From: Diphasiastrum complanatum
Lineage: Eukaryota; Streptophyta; Lycopodiopsida; Lycopodiales; Lycopodiaceae
Direction of reading: 5' to 3'
Length of the DNA: 64,000 nucleotides
Assembly (NCBI GenBank): GCA_029204225.1
Contig: CM055095.1
Span: 15,406,049 to 15,470,048, forward strand
Shown here: in pieces, positions 39,801 to 47,753 of the stretch
How the letters are laid out: each line of letters opens with the position of its first letter
How positions within the stretch are numbered: the stretch's first letter is position 1
The notes under the pieces: model-generated
Told to the model about the DNA's origin: nothing
The model's database searches: none
What the model saw: the letters and a program-made list of their open reading frames with translations, nothing else
Position numbers and translations under genes: made by a program

Positions 39801-41847
39801 GAATGATTTTAATATGGTTCTGGTATGAAAATGTTCTTTTTTGTGGATTCACTTATGTGTTTACCAGGTCTAGAAGGCAGCTTGAACGTTGTGTTGAAAG
39901 TTTCATATGAAATAAGCTTGTTGAAAGTTGCATTTGGGAAGTTCTTTGTTTTTCTTAGGGATTTGGCTATTTCCTTATAATGAACTAACGAAGGGCTATT
40001 TTTCTATTTTTTCATGCAGTGTCACCATGGCGTGCGGTCAATGCAGGCTGCGATGTGGCTTAAATCGCAGGTAAAAATTTTGAGCCCTCAAAACTGCTCT
40101 TGGCTCAATTTTTGTCTTTTCCCTCATTTCTGGCACGCTGAGTGTCCAGCTGAGCATATGAAATGTCTATTTTTGTCAAAATCATCCTTGAAAAAATGTC
40201 CCTGTAACAAAAATCACCCCTGCTCAGTGCCTTCTACAGACACAGTTGAAGGATGTGAAAGAACATGAGCTGAAGCTGATTGACCCTTCATTATGGCCAA
40301 ATAACTTGCTCTAATATCAAACATGCTTCTCCTTCATATGGATCTTACCTAGTGTCATGATGCTTTAGTCTGTAAAGAAACCAATTCGAATCCTTCCACA
40401 GAGTCTATTGAGTTTCTTTCTTGTTTCCATGTGCTGTTTTCAAAGGCATTTGGAGAGTACTATCTTAACTTGTCTTTCTCGAACTAGGCACATTCAGCCA
40501 TTCATGAACTAAAATTGGTCAAGTTACAGAGACCCATGACCCTCACTGAAAGCTGAATAATGTCAATCCTCTCTGTTCTGCCCTTCAGCGTCAATACACT
40601 CAATGGGCTCATTCTCATGGGTTTCTCACTTTACCTGATGCACTGACAGTATCTAGCTTGTACGCAAGGCTAAGTTTTGGTACTGCCGGATTATGATTGT
40701 ATTGTCACAAGTGAAGAGACCTTGGTGAGACGACATATGTCTACCATGAAAGCTCATACCTGTTAATCTAGAATGGATCATATATCATATATAAATATGA
40801 ATGCTTCTGCCTCAGATCGTGCTTATTTTCCATATGCTAATTCTGACGAGGCTAGGTATGGAAACAGTTGATGACTACATGGCCTCAATCGCTATCTTCC
40901 ACTATTGGAGGAAATTTAGAAGACTATGGTTTTAGATGAGCTTTTCGTTTTCCCTGTATACCCAATTTGGCCTATCCATCTAGATAGAGGACACGGAAGT
41001 AGTAAGTCAGGATGATGTTGGATACATCTACATCAAGTCAATTTTTGACTTGTTCTACTCTGTTCTATATTCTCTTTCCAAGACATTTAATAAACTTGTG
41101 AGACCTTAAAGCTTTCAAATATAGCTTAAGGCGATCCTTGGGTAGCCCCGTCCTGTTAAAACAGCTAGCACTACATGTCTATTCTCGTCTTAGTGTATGC
41201 AACTTAGCCAGTGTTTGGTTCCCTTATATTCCCATTTTGTGACCGTTACCTTCACAGGCTTGTGAGCAATGTTATAAACATACCATCATGTCCCGACATA
41301 CTATCACATTTTCTTACAGGAGGGATGGTTCAACATGAACCTTCTTGAGGTGGATATTGTAAGGAATTTCCAAAAGTTTAGATTGCGCACTTTGGGATTT
41401 CACATTGCGAAAAAACAATGTTTGGTCAATCACTATCAAAGGAGTACTTTGTACTTCGTCGTTTCATGTTTGCTAATATCTTAGCTTTGAGTTTATAGCT
41501 TCTAGTGACTCTGTTTGAGTTACATAATGTGTAGAACGAACTTTTGCCAAAATGCTACCAGCTTTTAATTCCAAGATCTCATTATATCCAAAGTGTGCTA
41601 CAGGCGATATATCATAGTATAAGCCCATGTGTTTAGATAAGGTAATATGGGAGTGTTGTTTATGTTGCTTAGGTCGGTGCAATTTTTAGCTTCCTTCAGT
41701 TTTTTCTATGCTAGCCTTAAATTATCGTATGTTCTAAAATTAATGAGCATAAAATTGTCCTTGCAGGGCTTCAAGCGATTATTCAATGTTGTGGGTGGAA
41801 TTCATGCGTATGCTACGAGGGTTGATGAATCCATCACAAAATATTAG
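11621..41847 (+). CDS. STR12: Rhodanese-like/PpiC domain protein, chloroplast (STR12 type), 8 exons
   Basis: Coding exons are 11621-11903, 12514-12648, 12889-12983, 17953-18053, 38382-38492, 39552-39660, 40020-40070 and 41767-41847. Each junction is GT-AG and the phases match throughout, giving about 321 residues. Residues 1-94 are Ser/Ala-rich with few acids, like a plastid transit peptide. Residues about 110-205 form a parvulin (PpiC) prolyl isomerase domain ([30 protein letters not shown]). Residues about 215-320 form a rhodanese domain ([13 protein letters not shown], active loop CHHGVRS with Cys and Arg, [11 protein letters not shown]). The order matches Arabidopsis At5g19370. Introns are 610, 240, 4969, 20328, 1059, 359 and 1696 bases. 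An ATG at 11624 could also be used. Its substrate is unknown to me. Confidence 0.93.
12514..12648 (+). CDS. STR12: STR12-like exon 2: start of PpiC domain
   Basis: The acceptor TATGTAG restores the frame with exon 1. It encodes [15 protein letters not shown] and the following helix, and the donor is CAAG|GTGTAT. Confidence 0.88.
12889..12983 (+). CDS. STR12: STR12-like exon 3: PpiC core
   Basis: It encodes [18 protein letters not shown] and [12 protein letters not shown] and ends TTG|GTAAGC. Its last 22 bases and donor are repeated 279 bases downstream. Confidence 0.9.
12962..13519. repeat. 279-bp tandem duplication across the exon 3 donor
   Basis: Unit 1 is 12962-13240 and unit 2 is 13241-13519. 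I see two base differences (acagtt/acggtt and gcacgc/gcatgc). Unit 2 carries the final 22 bases of exon 3 and an intact GTAAGC donor, but no acceptor. Confidence 0.95.
13730..14730 (-). pseudogene. hAT (DUF659-type) transposase remnant
   Basis: On the minus strand, exon-like pieces match the hAT copy at 24.9-26.6 kb: [20 protein letters not shown] near 14640-14710, DIDTSKVG near 14410, and LQVVTNDVS...[20 protein letters not shown] at 13925-14045. The catalytic-region phrase VVTDNA reads VVTNDV here. Stops are present and no ends can be defined. It sits in intron 3 of the host gene. Confidence 0.7.
15165..15330 (-). pseudogene. Ty1/copia RNase H C-terminal fragment
   Basis: The minus strand reads [20 protein letters not shown], then [12 protein letters not shown] and, after a frameshift, [12 protein letters not shown], the usual end of copia RNase H. 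A 3' LTR would be expected to its left (14990-15160), but I cannot prove its borders. Confidence 0.75.
15331..17952. other. Rest of intron 3, nothing recognised
   Basis: This AT-rich intron sequence has no open frame I can assign. Possible LTR debris near 16400-16700 is not supported by a partner copy. Confidence 0.5.
17953..18053 (+). CDS. STR12: STR12-like exon 4: end of PpiC domain
   Basis: It encodes [19 protein letters not shown] and [15 protein letters not shown], ends AAAG|GTATCA and leaves two bases for exon 5. It precedes the 20.3-kb intron. Confidence 0.93.
18260..18721 (-). mobile_element. Probable 3' LTR piece of a gypsy remnant
   Basis: On the minus strand a purine tract (AAGGAGAGAAGAA) just left of the chromodomain end is followed by TGTTATGTCCATGACC, as expected where a polypurine tract meets an LTR. 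The far border is a guess and no partner copy is present. Confidence 0.45.
18750..19437 (-). pseudogene. Ty3/gypsy chromovirus: integrase C-terminus plus chromodomain
   Basis: An open stretch of 203 residues starts in the integrase tail ([11 protein letters not shown]), continues through the GPY/F module ([20 protein letters not shown]) and ends in a chromodomain ([19 protein letters not shown]). Upstream, [11 protein letters not shown] is joined after one stop. The element is cut at about 19437. It resembles, but is not identical to, the intact element at 27401-33708. Confidence 0.92.
19620..21080 (+). pseudogene. hAT (DUF659-type) transposase remnant
   Basis: On the plus strand [19 protein letters not shown] (19888-19945) and [20 protein letters not shown] (about 20025-20085) match the DUF659 region, followed by degraded sequence. 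At 20898-21080 a later exon shows [13 protein letters not shown] and, after a frameshift, LLHPMWAI and [13 protein letters not shown] gypsy chromodomain fragment interrupts it. There are several stops. Confidence 0.7.
20455..20815 (-). pseudogene. Gypsy chromodomain and integrase-tail fragment
   Basis: Minus-strand translation shows [20 protein letters not shown], a chromodomain core, reached after one frameshift from PDTVLERRE. Next to it, 20703-20815 repeats the integrase tail found at 21594-21700 (caagagggttttaga... region). It lies inside the hAT remnant. Confidence 0.75.
21082..21569 (-). repeat. Left (3') LTR of the decayed gypsy element
   Basis: It aligns with 34487-35024 over both ends (agcacaccaaagtaggcacc..., acaaaacaccaca...ccggtgtgag), with a diverged or shortened middle. 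The borders are approximate. Confidence 0.75.
21594..21990 (-). pseudogene. Gypsy integrase fragment (zinc domain joined to GPY/F region)
   Basis: Minus strand: [20 protein letters not shown] is the HHCC-domain region; LSPRYCG... and the following tail near 21650-21760 is the C-terminal module. The DDE core between them is missing. Confidence 0.75.
22150..22400 (-). pseudogene. Gypsy RNase H fragment
   Basis: Minus strand: [20 protein letters not shown], then [20 protein letters not shown], typical of gypsy RNase H, with frameshifts. Confidence 0.8.
22535..22990 (-). pseudogene. Gypsy aspartic protease and linker
   Basis: Minus strand: [20 protein letters not shown] with the protease D-T-G site, followed by a stop and then a linker ending in [20 protein letters not shown]. 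Confidence 0.8.
23131..24174 (-). pseudogene. Gypsy Gag, broken
   Basis: It starts at [13 protein letters not shown] (24174), has [11 protein letters not shown] near 24000, a capsid-like segment at 23644-23432 and a knuckle [13 protein letters not shown] near 23225. The knuckle is one residue shorter before His than CX2CX4HX4C. Frameshifts separate the pieces. Confidence 0.85.
24930..27150 (-). pseudogene. hAT (DUF659-type) transposase, intron-containing remnant
   Basis: Reading right to left: [20 protein letters not shown] and [19 protein letters not shown] at 26527-26318. Then [20 protein letters not shown] near 26040, [20 protein letters not shown] near 25750, and [20 protein letters not shown] near 25660. 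An acidic tail ([20 protein letters not shown]) ends the protein near 24937. An intron of roughly 130 bases separates ENVVQ from VVTDN. The N-terminal BED finger is not visible. It is inserted in the leader of the decayed gypsy element; the terminal repeats are not resolved. Confidence 0.8.
27401..27757 (-). repeat. 3' LTR of young chromovirus
   Basis: 357 bp, TG...CA, matching 33352-33708 without a difference that I can see. Confidence 0.97.
27758..27770 (-). other. Polypurine tract
   Basis: AAGGGGGAGGGAG on the minus strand lies directly against the 3' LTR. It primes plus-strand synthesis. Confidence 0.85.
27769..29910 (-). CDS. pol: Chromovirus pol, second part: RNase H, integrase, chromodomain
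   Basis: 713 residues in the same frame as the upstream part. RNase H ([18 protein letters not shown], then [12 protein letters not shown]) is followed by the integrase zinc domain ([10 protein letters not shown]...CQKC). The DDE core shows [17 protein letters not shown] and [10 protein letters not shown]. The GPY/F module ([20 protein letters not shown]) and a C-terminal chromodomain ([20 protein letters not shown]) close it. The chromodomain is known in this family to guide insertion to marked chromatin. The listed start is only the first Met after the stop; translation would need readthrough. Confidence 0.95.
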   Translation of the reverse strand: MTNLLIKGKGKEFIWESAQQESFDALKTALATAPVLKVVDPNQPFVVETDASDFAVGAVLTQGGRPVAFESKKLEPAQTRYSAYEKELFSIVHALKTWRHYLYGANFEVLTDHESLRYLCNQPELRGRKARWAELMQEFDMSIRYRRGKFNTVADALSRMPMINELSFTQIRNELLESLRGKCQHDAFFSIIWNSVQNRQLQTPEPVPGAGASSSKNTAAFVEDDDESEYTSSDDVEDSELVSPKQTPVVEGQLTQGFKWKQYSIQDEYLLYRDRVCVPNSEDYRQQVLYECHDNPSAGHPGIQKTYELLRRQFFWPSMKKDVHQYVTSCQKCQVNKAERLKAGGLLHPLEIPAGKWESISMDFIVGLPKTQKGNDAIWVTVDRLTKMAHFIPTKTTVRAPELARLFVDGLFKLYGLPSGIVSDRDSKFTGNFWKAVFHHLHTKLNMSTTDHPQTDGQTERVNQVLEDMLRAYVSKKQTNWEEYLSILEFAYNSTKHSATGYSPFMLMYGFQPRSPTAVGFKQEKVEAARNFLEDLNQMIEHAKRSIRQSQDRARHYADPHRRDVQFSTGEKVYLRVPVDSKTLKSGVCAKLSPRYCGPFTISRRLGEVTYELELPHSSKVFPVFHVSQLRKALTRSDNLVGDSVLVLPLDPQQPPHEPEEILDSRETQTRHTLYREYLVKWNDQPVENATWERGSVLRKIFPDFVLEDQDGS
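29977..32550 (-). CDS. gag-pol: Chromovirus gag-protease-reverse transcriptase, ends at a nonsense codon
   Basis: 857 residues. The N-terminal acidic/coiled stretch (1-100) and capsid-like region (115-275) are followed by a CCHC knuckle [14 protein letters not shown] (345-358). Protease has [11 protein letters not shown] (431-441), with DDGA in place of DSGA/DTGA. Reverse transcriptase (about 617-850) includes the [13 protein letters not shown] region and FLDD (779-782). The TAA at 29977-29979 falls in the link to RNase H; translation on the far side continues as [17 protein letters not shown] in the same frame. This is a one-codon defect in an otherwise open element. Confidence 0.95.
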   Translation of the reverse strand: MTTPQGPDQPQERGFDELETEALAYRKGKEPMEVEEQEQFAEELDELVTKEQFLQLVTEVDELKLALANFKSSVDDSFAELKNLILSSAKGSLPSTSQLSPSPLPSVSGETLRSHPNVFKDLKPPTFNGEEKDRNADILQTFLSKWKNIHALKQTPDHLQAIEASLSLGPMAYKWWLNLQETGQTPRSWKAFEEAFLREFLPENELDRAWEAWERTVMDKSLIQYISQYREAILKIKNMDDYQKIRGFVRGLKDEYKVEVQRNSPTTLEQALRYAQIYDDSVGRKRARQQPLSEQLPQKDFQFKKKFLKRKKEDKFKGEAPQKRPSLIQPLKPDDFEKAKQERLCFVCMGKGHTVRQCPKGPFTKKDKKQVHLVQIVCFPSDSAASEIKVFHEDHEHCCQLTSAMLARPFSFGPHDLVRMHGKVGNQSVRVMVDDGATHNFINHTLVKKLKLPEVPSQHRYIVSLAKGEDKKIWETMVSKLNLGIQGYQDQINFQIMHLDRTDIVLRRDWLYSLGPSLQRNYQENTLSFQYKGREIQLHGEHDVPNSPMVCSSELCQLIGDEDHQVFLCDFQFIPEVSISNSIQQKISKLETLLSKFKDVFPENLPHGLPPSREVDHVINLVPGTAPVSKPPYRVSRTEDEEITRQLTDYLGKGQIQTSSSPWASPVLLVKKKEGSMRLCVDYRALNKVTIKNKYPMPRADELFDQLDGAKFFSKIDLRSGYHQVRIKSEDVSKTAFRTRHGHYEFKVMPFGLTNAPATFMTLMNSVLRPYLGKFVVVFLDDILVYSKTRKEHLKHLRKVFRLLRKHKLYAKQSKCEFFVEEVAYLGHIISSDGIKMDPNKVKAILSWLRPQNILEL
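32551..33338 (-). other. 5' leader of the chromovirus
   Basis: About 790 untranslated bases lie between the primer binding site and the Gag start, with no conserved frame. Confidence 0.7.
33339..33350 (-). other. Primer binding site (tRNA-iMet)
   Basis: TGGTATCAGAGC on the minus strand, one base from the 5' LTR. Confidence 0.95.
33352..33708 (-). repeat. 5' LTR of young chromovirus
   Basis: 357 bp, partner of 27401-27757, next to the primer binding site, which sets the element's orientation. Confidence 0.97.
33724..33803. repeat. (CT)n microsatellite
   Basis: About 40 CT units next to the chromovirus insertion site. The CTCTC target duplication is probably an edge of this run. Confidence 0.95.
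33804..34472 (-). other. Leader region of the decayed gypsy element
   Basis: It lies between the microsatellite and the primer binding site. A phrase with gaaccggaaat...cggtt near 33885 resembles one near 24340, which suggests the leader was split by the hAT insertion. No coding sequence. Confidence 0.5.
34473..34484 (-). other. Primer binding site of the decayed gypsy element
   Basis: TGGTATCAGAGC on the minus strand, two bases from the LTR end. Confidence 0.85.
34487..35024 (-). repeat. Right (5') LTR of the decayed gypsy element
   Basis: Minus strand begins TGTAAATTGTAAATATTG. It aligns with 21082-21569, with many differences and a longer middle. The borders are approximate; the end next to the primer site reads GTGAGA rather than CA. 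Confidence 0.75.
35025..38381. other. Rest of intron 4, no gene assigned
   Basis: It holds a poly-G run at 35592-35616 and a Gly/Arg-rich then Ser-rich stretch at 35690-35850 that could be a transposase tail. A degenerate 50-60 base repeat (gatccaagcatg...) spans 36000-36330. No complete domain is visible. Confidence 0.5.
35592..35616. repeat. Poly-G run
   Basis: About 25 G in a row; the length may be uncertain from sequencing. Confidence 0.9.
38382..38492 (+). CDS. STR12: STR12-like exon 5: start of rhodanese domain
   Basis: The acceptor CATATAG adds one base to the two left by exon 4. It encodes [20 protein letters not shown] and [13 protein letters not shown], and the donor is GAGAT|GTATAT. 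Confidence 0.92.
39552..39660 (+). CDS. STR12: STR12-like exon 6
   Basis: The acceptor GACTAG is chosen because it alone keeps the frame and gives the family's spacing between DEI and GFK. It encodes [20 protein letters not shown] and DTYLL, and the donor is CTT|GTTAGT. Confidence 0.85.
40020..40070 (+). CDS. STR12: STR12-like exon 7: rhodanese active-site loop
   Basis: 17 codons, [17 protein letters not shown], between CATGCAG and GTAAAA. It contains the active-loop Cys and Arg. Confidence 0.93.
41767..41847 (+). CDS. STR12: STR12-like exon 8 and stop
   Basis: It encodes [20 protein letters not shown] and ESITKY, then TAG. It ends the rhodanese domain. Confidence 0.93.
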   Translation, partial: GFKRLFNVVGGIHAYATRVDESITKY

Positions 41848-43281
41848 TTGTATATTCTCCTCGACCTATCTATCATATCAATCATTGTGGACTAACTTCA
41901 AAGTGACAACTTGCACAGTCTTGTATACCCTTTCGGTCTAAAGTTTTCCATGCATTTGCATCATTGCTTGTAGAGCATGTGCTACTCGTCAATGGCATGC
42001 CTAAGGACCTTGGATGTGGAGTCTTCTTGTAGCATAATTTGAGGAGATTTATCCCATGAAATCCATAATCCATCTCAAGTTTTTGAAAAAAATGACACAT
42101 TAGAATTAAAATGCAAATATGAAAGCTCAATAATTGAGATTTTTTGGAACTGTGATATATATTATTCATAAAATAAATGAACACTTCAAATGCCATATTT
42201 TCTCTTAAACTTGAACGGAAGTGGTCTACTCTAGTCCCCAGATTAGGTAATAATTGAACTGGGCTTTTAAAAAATTTTGTGCATAACTTTAGAATTGTTT
42301 TCAACACTTAGGCGTGCATGTGTAGTGATTTGATGTAAAAACAAACGTGCTTATTTTAGATGGAATTTTTTTTTTATATAACCAGATTGACGAGAAAATG
42401 GCCGAAAAAGAATGCCATTTTAAAAACCTTAGTGGACTTTTTTGCTACTATTTTTTGTGTAGATGCATTTATGCAACAAGTTTATAGTGTTTTTGTTTTG
42501 TCATTTTTACATAGACATACACATGTACTAAATTGTTATGATTATTAATTATAAAGGATGCCTTTAGCTTTGTTGATTCAAACAATGCATTTTAGCACTC
42601 GACATACGAACATTTAATTGACTGTATCTATTCTAGTAAAACTTCAAATGGGATTGTTTTTCGATGACATCATGTTATGGTTATATAGGATTTTTTTAGA
42701 GTATATAGTTGTAAAATGTTCATTGAAAGACATGGGATTACACAATTGAAAATATCAAAGTTTGACCAATGACCATGGATGTTTTGACATATCATATCTT
42801 CATTAGAGAAATTTAGAGCTCGAAGAGGGCCTTTGAATTTTTTTTTTTTTAATATTTTTTTTCTTATTTTTGTTGCCATGTTGACCAATTGAAACCTTGA
42901 AATCGGGGTTCTACGTAACGTAGGATTTTTTAAATATAAATAAAATAAAAACTTTTAAAATATATTGTTGTTTCGTCAAGCAGCATGCAGAAATGCTATT
43001 GGTTGATGAGGCTTGCCCTTCCAGCTCATCACTGCTCGAAGAGACCAAAAAATATTGAAAATGAATATGACAGATGGTTGAGATGAGAAAATCGATGTAC
43101 CATTAATGTATATGTATTGTCAAATCATGGTTAACAGGGTTAACCAGAGTTAATTTGTCAAGCCAAATAAATCAGTGTTTCAAATTTTTGCCAACACATT
43201 TTCTCAGATTCATGGCTTTTTGTTTACGCAAATTTTCAGATTCATAGTTCATTGTTTCAGATTTTTGCATGCAAATTACGA
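41848..43281. other. 3' flank of the host gene and intergenic DNA
   Basis: AT-rich; an AATAAA-like string lies near 42172. I see no coding sequence before gene X copy A. Confidence 0.5.
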
Positions 43282-44602
43282 ATGGTGCCATCAAGGAAGC
43301 CGTGCTCTTCAATTGACTCTGTGCTTCTATTCAATGAGACAAATGATAATGGATTATGAGTGCCAAGAAAATATTCAAAAAACTCTTGGGTTTTGATGCA
43401 TCCATCATCAAGAGGAACATTTCGAAAAAGGAAAAGGTCAAAACTATCATTTTGATCTTCAGAACATCATCAGGAGAAAAATCTATTTCTGAAATTCTAG
43501 TCCAACATGTATATATGCATTCAGAGATAAATGTGTAGGGATTCAACCGTCAGGATCACCAAAAAAGCAACTGTGAGTATTGATATTTTTGATACTTTGA
43601 TTTTTGTCATTCATAAATATTTAATAGTAAATTTGCCAATCTGATCATTTTTCTCTTGTAGATTTATATCCATCCAACATAAATGAATGGGAGCCGAGTA
43701 GATCTTTTGCAGGTGTGTTAGATGTTATTCACTGATATTGGACAACTGCAATGTCGAGGTAAAACTGCAAAAGATCTAGCTGATAGTGAGATCTTTTTTT
43801 ATGAATCAATGTACATTCCTGATACAATTTTTTTTTTTGGACAAATAGTACCAATTCCATCACCTAGTTTTGAAAGTGATAAATGGATTGCACCAGATAC
43901 TACAGTTTCAAAATCATTTCGTTGCAAGATATATAATGATGTAAAAAATTCATTAAAAATGAGCACGGGATAAAAAATAGTCAGATTGAGTTGGTTTATT
44001 TCCTTGAATATATTTGTGGATTTCTTTTCAAGTGTCAATGACACAAAATCCCAACGATGTTTGTATGCAAAAATTTATCAGATAGTTTATTATCTGAACT
44101 TATGGATGAAGGCTGGGACAAAAGATCAGATGGAATGCAAAATTAAATTGTCTTCCATGTGCTTCCGTTATTAAATTGAAAAACAAATGTTGAGCTTATG
44201 CTTTCATTATCAAAGATGGAAAAATAAAAAAAAAAGACTCGATTAAGATTTGGAAGCCAGTGGACATTCAAAACGAAAAAATATTGAAATTATATACAAT
44301 GATGTCGTTTTGACGTGTGTTGAGGTGGAAGAAGATTGGAGTCTAAACTACATCAGGCAGGAACTATTGCTCCTACAAGATGATGTACTTTTAGACTTCA
44401 GATTTATTTTCAATGGTAAACTCGTAAGTAACTGTAAACACTCGATCTTTTATGAATAGTTTCAATCAAAACTTTCTAATACAATTTCTGTACTAATTGT
44501 AACTAACTTTGTATTAGTTTTATGCAGGTACGTAAAAGACATGAGCTCGAGATCAAATGTAGAGATATTGGCGAAACAATCCAACTTATGAAAGAACATT
44601 GA
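43282..44602 (+). pseudogene. Unknown gene X, copy A (degraded)
   Basis: It follows the layout of copy C. Exon 1 starts MVPSRKPCSSIDSVLLFNE and includes KNSWVLMHPSSRGTF and VQHVYMHSEINV. Exon 2 shows QLQCRGKTAKDLADSEIFFY and LSWFISLNIFVDFFSSVND. The last exon reads VRKRHELEIKCRDIGETIQL. Several stops and frameshifts break it. The function is unknown. The decayed Ulp1-like copy A converges on it about 240 bases downstream. Confidence 0.75.
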
Positions 44603-44845
44603 GATTCACTATCAGCAAATACATGCCAATCATCATGTCTTTTTATCAATATAGAAAATTGCATTCCAGTATTACACTATGGACACAACCTGATTGTAAG
44701 AATCTATATTGATATCAATAAAAAAAATCCATAAACGGGTTGTTTACATGTAAAATGATTGCATCTTTTTTTTTTTTTTTGATGTATCTCTATTTACAAA
44801 TAGATTTCTATTTAATCAATTTTTTTATATTTTTTTTTATCAGTA

Positions 44846-45860
44846 TTAGGAACTGATAAGAGAACAACTCCTTCTATAATTTCGCCCTCTACTATTTCGG
44901 AAAGGGCCCCAATGCCCTTTTAAGACAAGAGGACTCTTTGCTATAATATTGCCTTCCTCTGTATCAGGAAGGATTTTTATTCCTTTTTGATCATATAAAA
45001 TAAGATCTGCATCCTGAGCAACCTGAAAGGCTGTTAAGGCAGGAGCAGGTTCCTTTTGAGGGCCCTCGATCCCAAGTGCAACGCTTACATCGTACTGGGC
45101 ATAGGTTCTGATCAACTCTTGCCGAAATCTATATACATCATCAGGAGTACACGGCTCAAGAGTGAACTGTCATCACAAAACACGAGAATAAGCAAATTAC
45201 AAACAATGATAGTAAAAAAATATGAATCAGAATGAAAGGAACTACAAATGAACAAAATATTACCTTTTCAATATCTACATCCACTTGTAAATTATACCAC
45301 TCAAAAAATAGCTTTGTATTGTACATGACGAACCATGCACAACTAAAAGCGTCATTTTGCTGTACACACTGCATATATAAAACGAAAATTAGTAATATTA
45401 TGATAGAAATTTTATTTATGCTATGACGATACATTTGAATTAAAAAAGAAATACATGCATATCAGAGATAGATTGAATATACCTTGAGAGATCTAATGGT
45501 TATTTCTCCAATTGAAGTTGTCGTTGTCGGTATTTCCTGAACGACATCATGAAGTAGAGAATCAAATTTTCTATGTGTATTTGCAGCTGAGTTTAATTTT
45601 ACACATAAAAAATTTGATACTCCCTCCTTACTCATCTTTACAGAAAGAATGTTCAGGTTCCAATGCCGACTGCAACAACCAAAATACAAATATCGATAAA
45701 TCCATATTTCTGAAAGAGTTTCTTACTTATTAAAGACTGCATTCGATAAAATAGATAGCCTTCTCAAAATTGGCTTCTTTCGTTTTTATCGCTCCCATGA
45801 AAAATGGACTAACAACAAAAACTGTACCATGGAAATCGAAACTAATACTATTTAGCAAAA
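44846..45860 (-). pseudogene. Ulp1-like cysteine protease, copy A (N-terminus lost)
   Basis: On the minus strand the catalytic His segment is RHWNLNILSVKMSKEG, followed by CVKLNSAANTH, where Asn sits at the usual Asp position. The Gln/Cys segment is QQNDAFSCAWFVMYNTKLFF. Spliced pieces lie at about 45689-45483, 45370-45270 and 45165-44846. Farther upstream (45740-45860) only a short pre-catalytic piece remains. No histone-like part is found. The Gly after Cys is Ala here. Confidence 0.7.
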
Positions 45861-46216
45861 AAGATACTCCGGCTTCTACTCATTACAAGAGTTCTCAAAC
45901 TTAGAAGGGCCGTTTGTTACGAGTTTTTTTTTTCCCTCGCTGTTTATGTCCATGTGGCCCAATTGGTTCTTGACATAGTGACTTCTATGTAACATAACTC
46001 GCTTGACCCGGAAAACACAATTCATGTTTGGGCAAATTTGAATTTCCGGTCCGGTAGATTGGAAGCATACTATTGGTTGGCGTGCGCGACGACTGGTTGA
46101 CTAAATTGCTTGGGTTAACCTCAAGTTAAAATTATCTTGGGACTCACAAATAGGTTTGGCGCCTATTATACTCTGGACTCTCATATTGACAAGTTCAAAC
46201 GTGAACTCTTCAAGCT

Positions 46217-47575
46217 ATGGCGATGAGAAGAAGACCGAGATCCTTGATATGCTCTGCAATTTTTTATAATGAGAGGGAAGACAATGGCACATGGATTGCT
46301 CGTGAATATCATAAGGCTTCTTGGGTACTGATGCATCCATCGGCGAGAGGGGCTTTTCGCCAAAAGAAAAAGGCCAAGTATACATATAGATCTTATTGGA
46401 AAGGGCGGATTATTGATTTCAAAGTTTCTTCAGGAGGACAAACCATTTCAGAGGTGCTTATTCAACATGTTTATATGCATTCAGAACTTAATGTGGAGGC
46501 TGTAAATCCACATGATTTTTGAAAGTGTAATTGTAAGTATCTTAATTTTTTGGTTTGCTTGTCATTTTTAAAACGTAATCGTATATATGAATCGGAGCTT
46601 ATTATGATTTTATATTGTAGATCTATATCCTTCAAATATACATGAATGAGAACCTGTGGCATCTCTGTCAGATATTATAGATGTCATCCATTCAGAAATT
46701 GGCAAATTGCAATACAGAGGACGAACGACAAAAGAACTTGCAGATTCAGGAATATTTTTTTATGATGCTATGTATATTCCAGACATAAATGGAGGAATGG
46801 AAAAACTAGAGTGTATACCTCTACCTAATTTTCAAGATAATGTGTGGTGGATTGCAGTCAACGACAATATAATAAAATGTTTTTGTTCCAAGCTATATAA
46901 TGATGTACAAAAGTCACTCAATACTAGTACTGGATCAAGAAATGTGCACTTAAGCTGGTTTGTTCCAATGTCATTGTTTGTCAGCTAAACATGGAGGTGC
47001 ATCGAACTTCCACATTGTTTGTTTGCAAAAATCTATCAGATGATTTTTTATTCAAATTCATGGACAAAGGTTGGGATATAAGATCCACTGCAGATATTTC
47101 TTGTAGAATCAAACATTCATCCATATCATTTAGATACAGTATAGAGAAGCAAATGCTTAGTATGGCGTTTCATTATCAGAGATGGAAAGAACAGAATGGT
47201 ACTTGGGCCCCATTAGATCAAGATCTAGACAACATTGGACACACTGATCGTATATGCATTGATATCATGGCAAATGGGGAGTTACTTACCAATATTGAGG
47301 TTGAGCAGGACTGGACCTTATTCTACATTAGAACGGAACTGATACTTTTACAACAAGATATCCCCGAATATTTCAGCTTCATATTGGATGGAAAATTGGT
47401 ATGTGAAATCTATGAATTTGTATATTAATTTGTATTCATTATTTTTTTTTGTCAATATTTGGATCACTAACTGTAATTTGATTAACGTATGTTTGTGCAG
47501 ATATGTAAAAGACATGAAGAGAAAATCAAATGCAAAGATTTAGGCGGAATTGTTCAGATAATAGAGCAATCATGA
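46217..47575 (+). pseudogene. Unknown gene X, copy B
   Basis: Exons 46217-46532, 46621-47398 and 47501-47575 have GT-AG borders at the same places as copy C. Two in-frame TGA codons (46520-46522 and in exon 2 near 46645) and a frameshift near 46985 break it. Shared blocks: SYWKGRIIDFKVSSGGQTIS, EVLIQHVYMHSELNVEAVNP, VIHSEIGKLQYRGRTTKELA, LFVCKNLSDDF, SIEKQMLSMAFHYQRW. No known domain is recognised apart from a possible beta-grasp fold near the C-terminus (see copy C). Confidence 0.8.
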
Positions 47576-47753
47576 TACAAGATTTGTAAAAGCTCTCATA
47601 AATATCAATATATTTCTCATTTTCTGAGAATGTACATGTGTGTCCTGTATATAACAATGGATGCTTTTCCCCCATTGTCTCTATCTTTCTATATGCCCAT
47701 AATTATTCACAGGGCATTACATCAAAAATGTATATCTCTATTTAGTCTATTAT

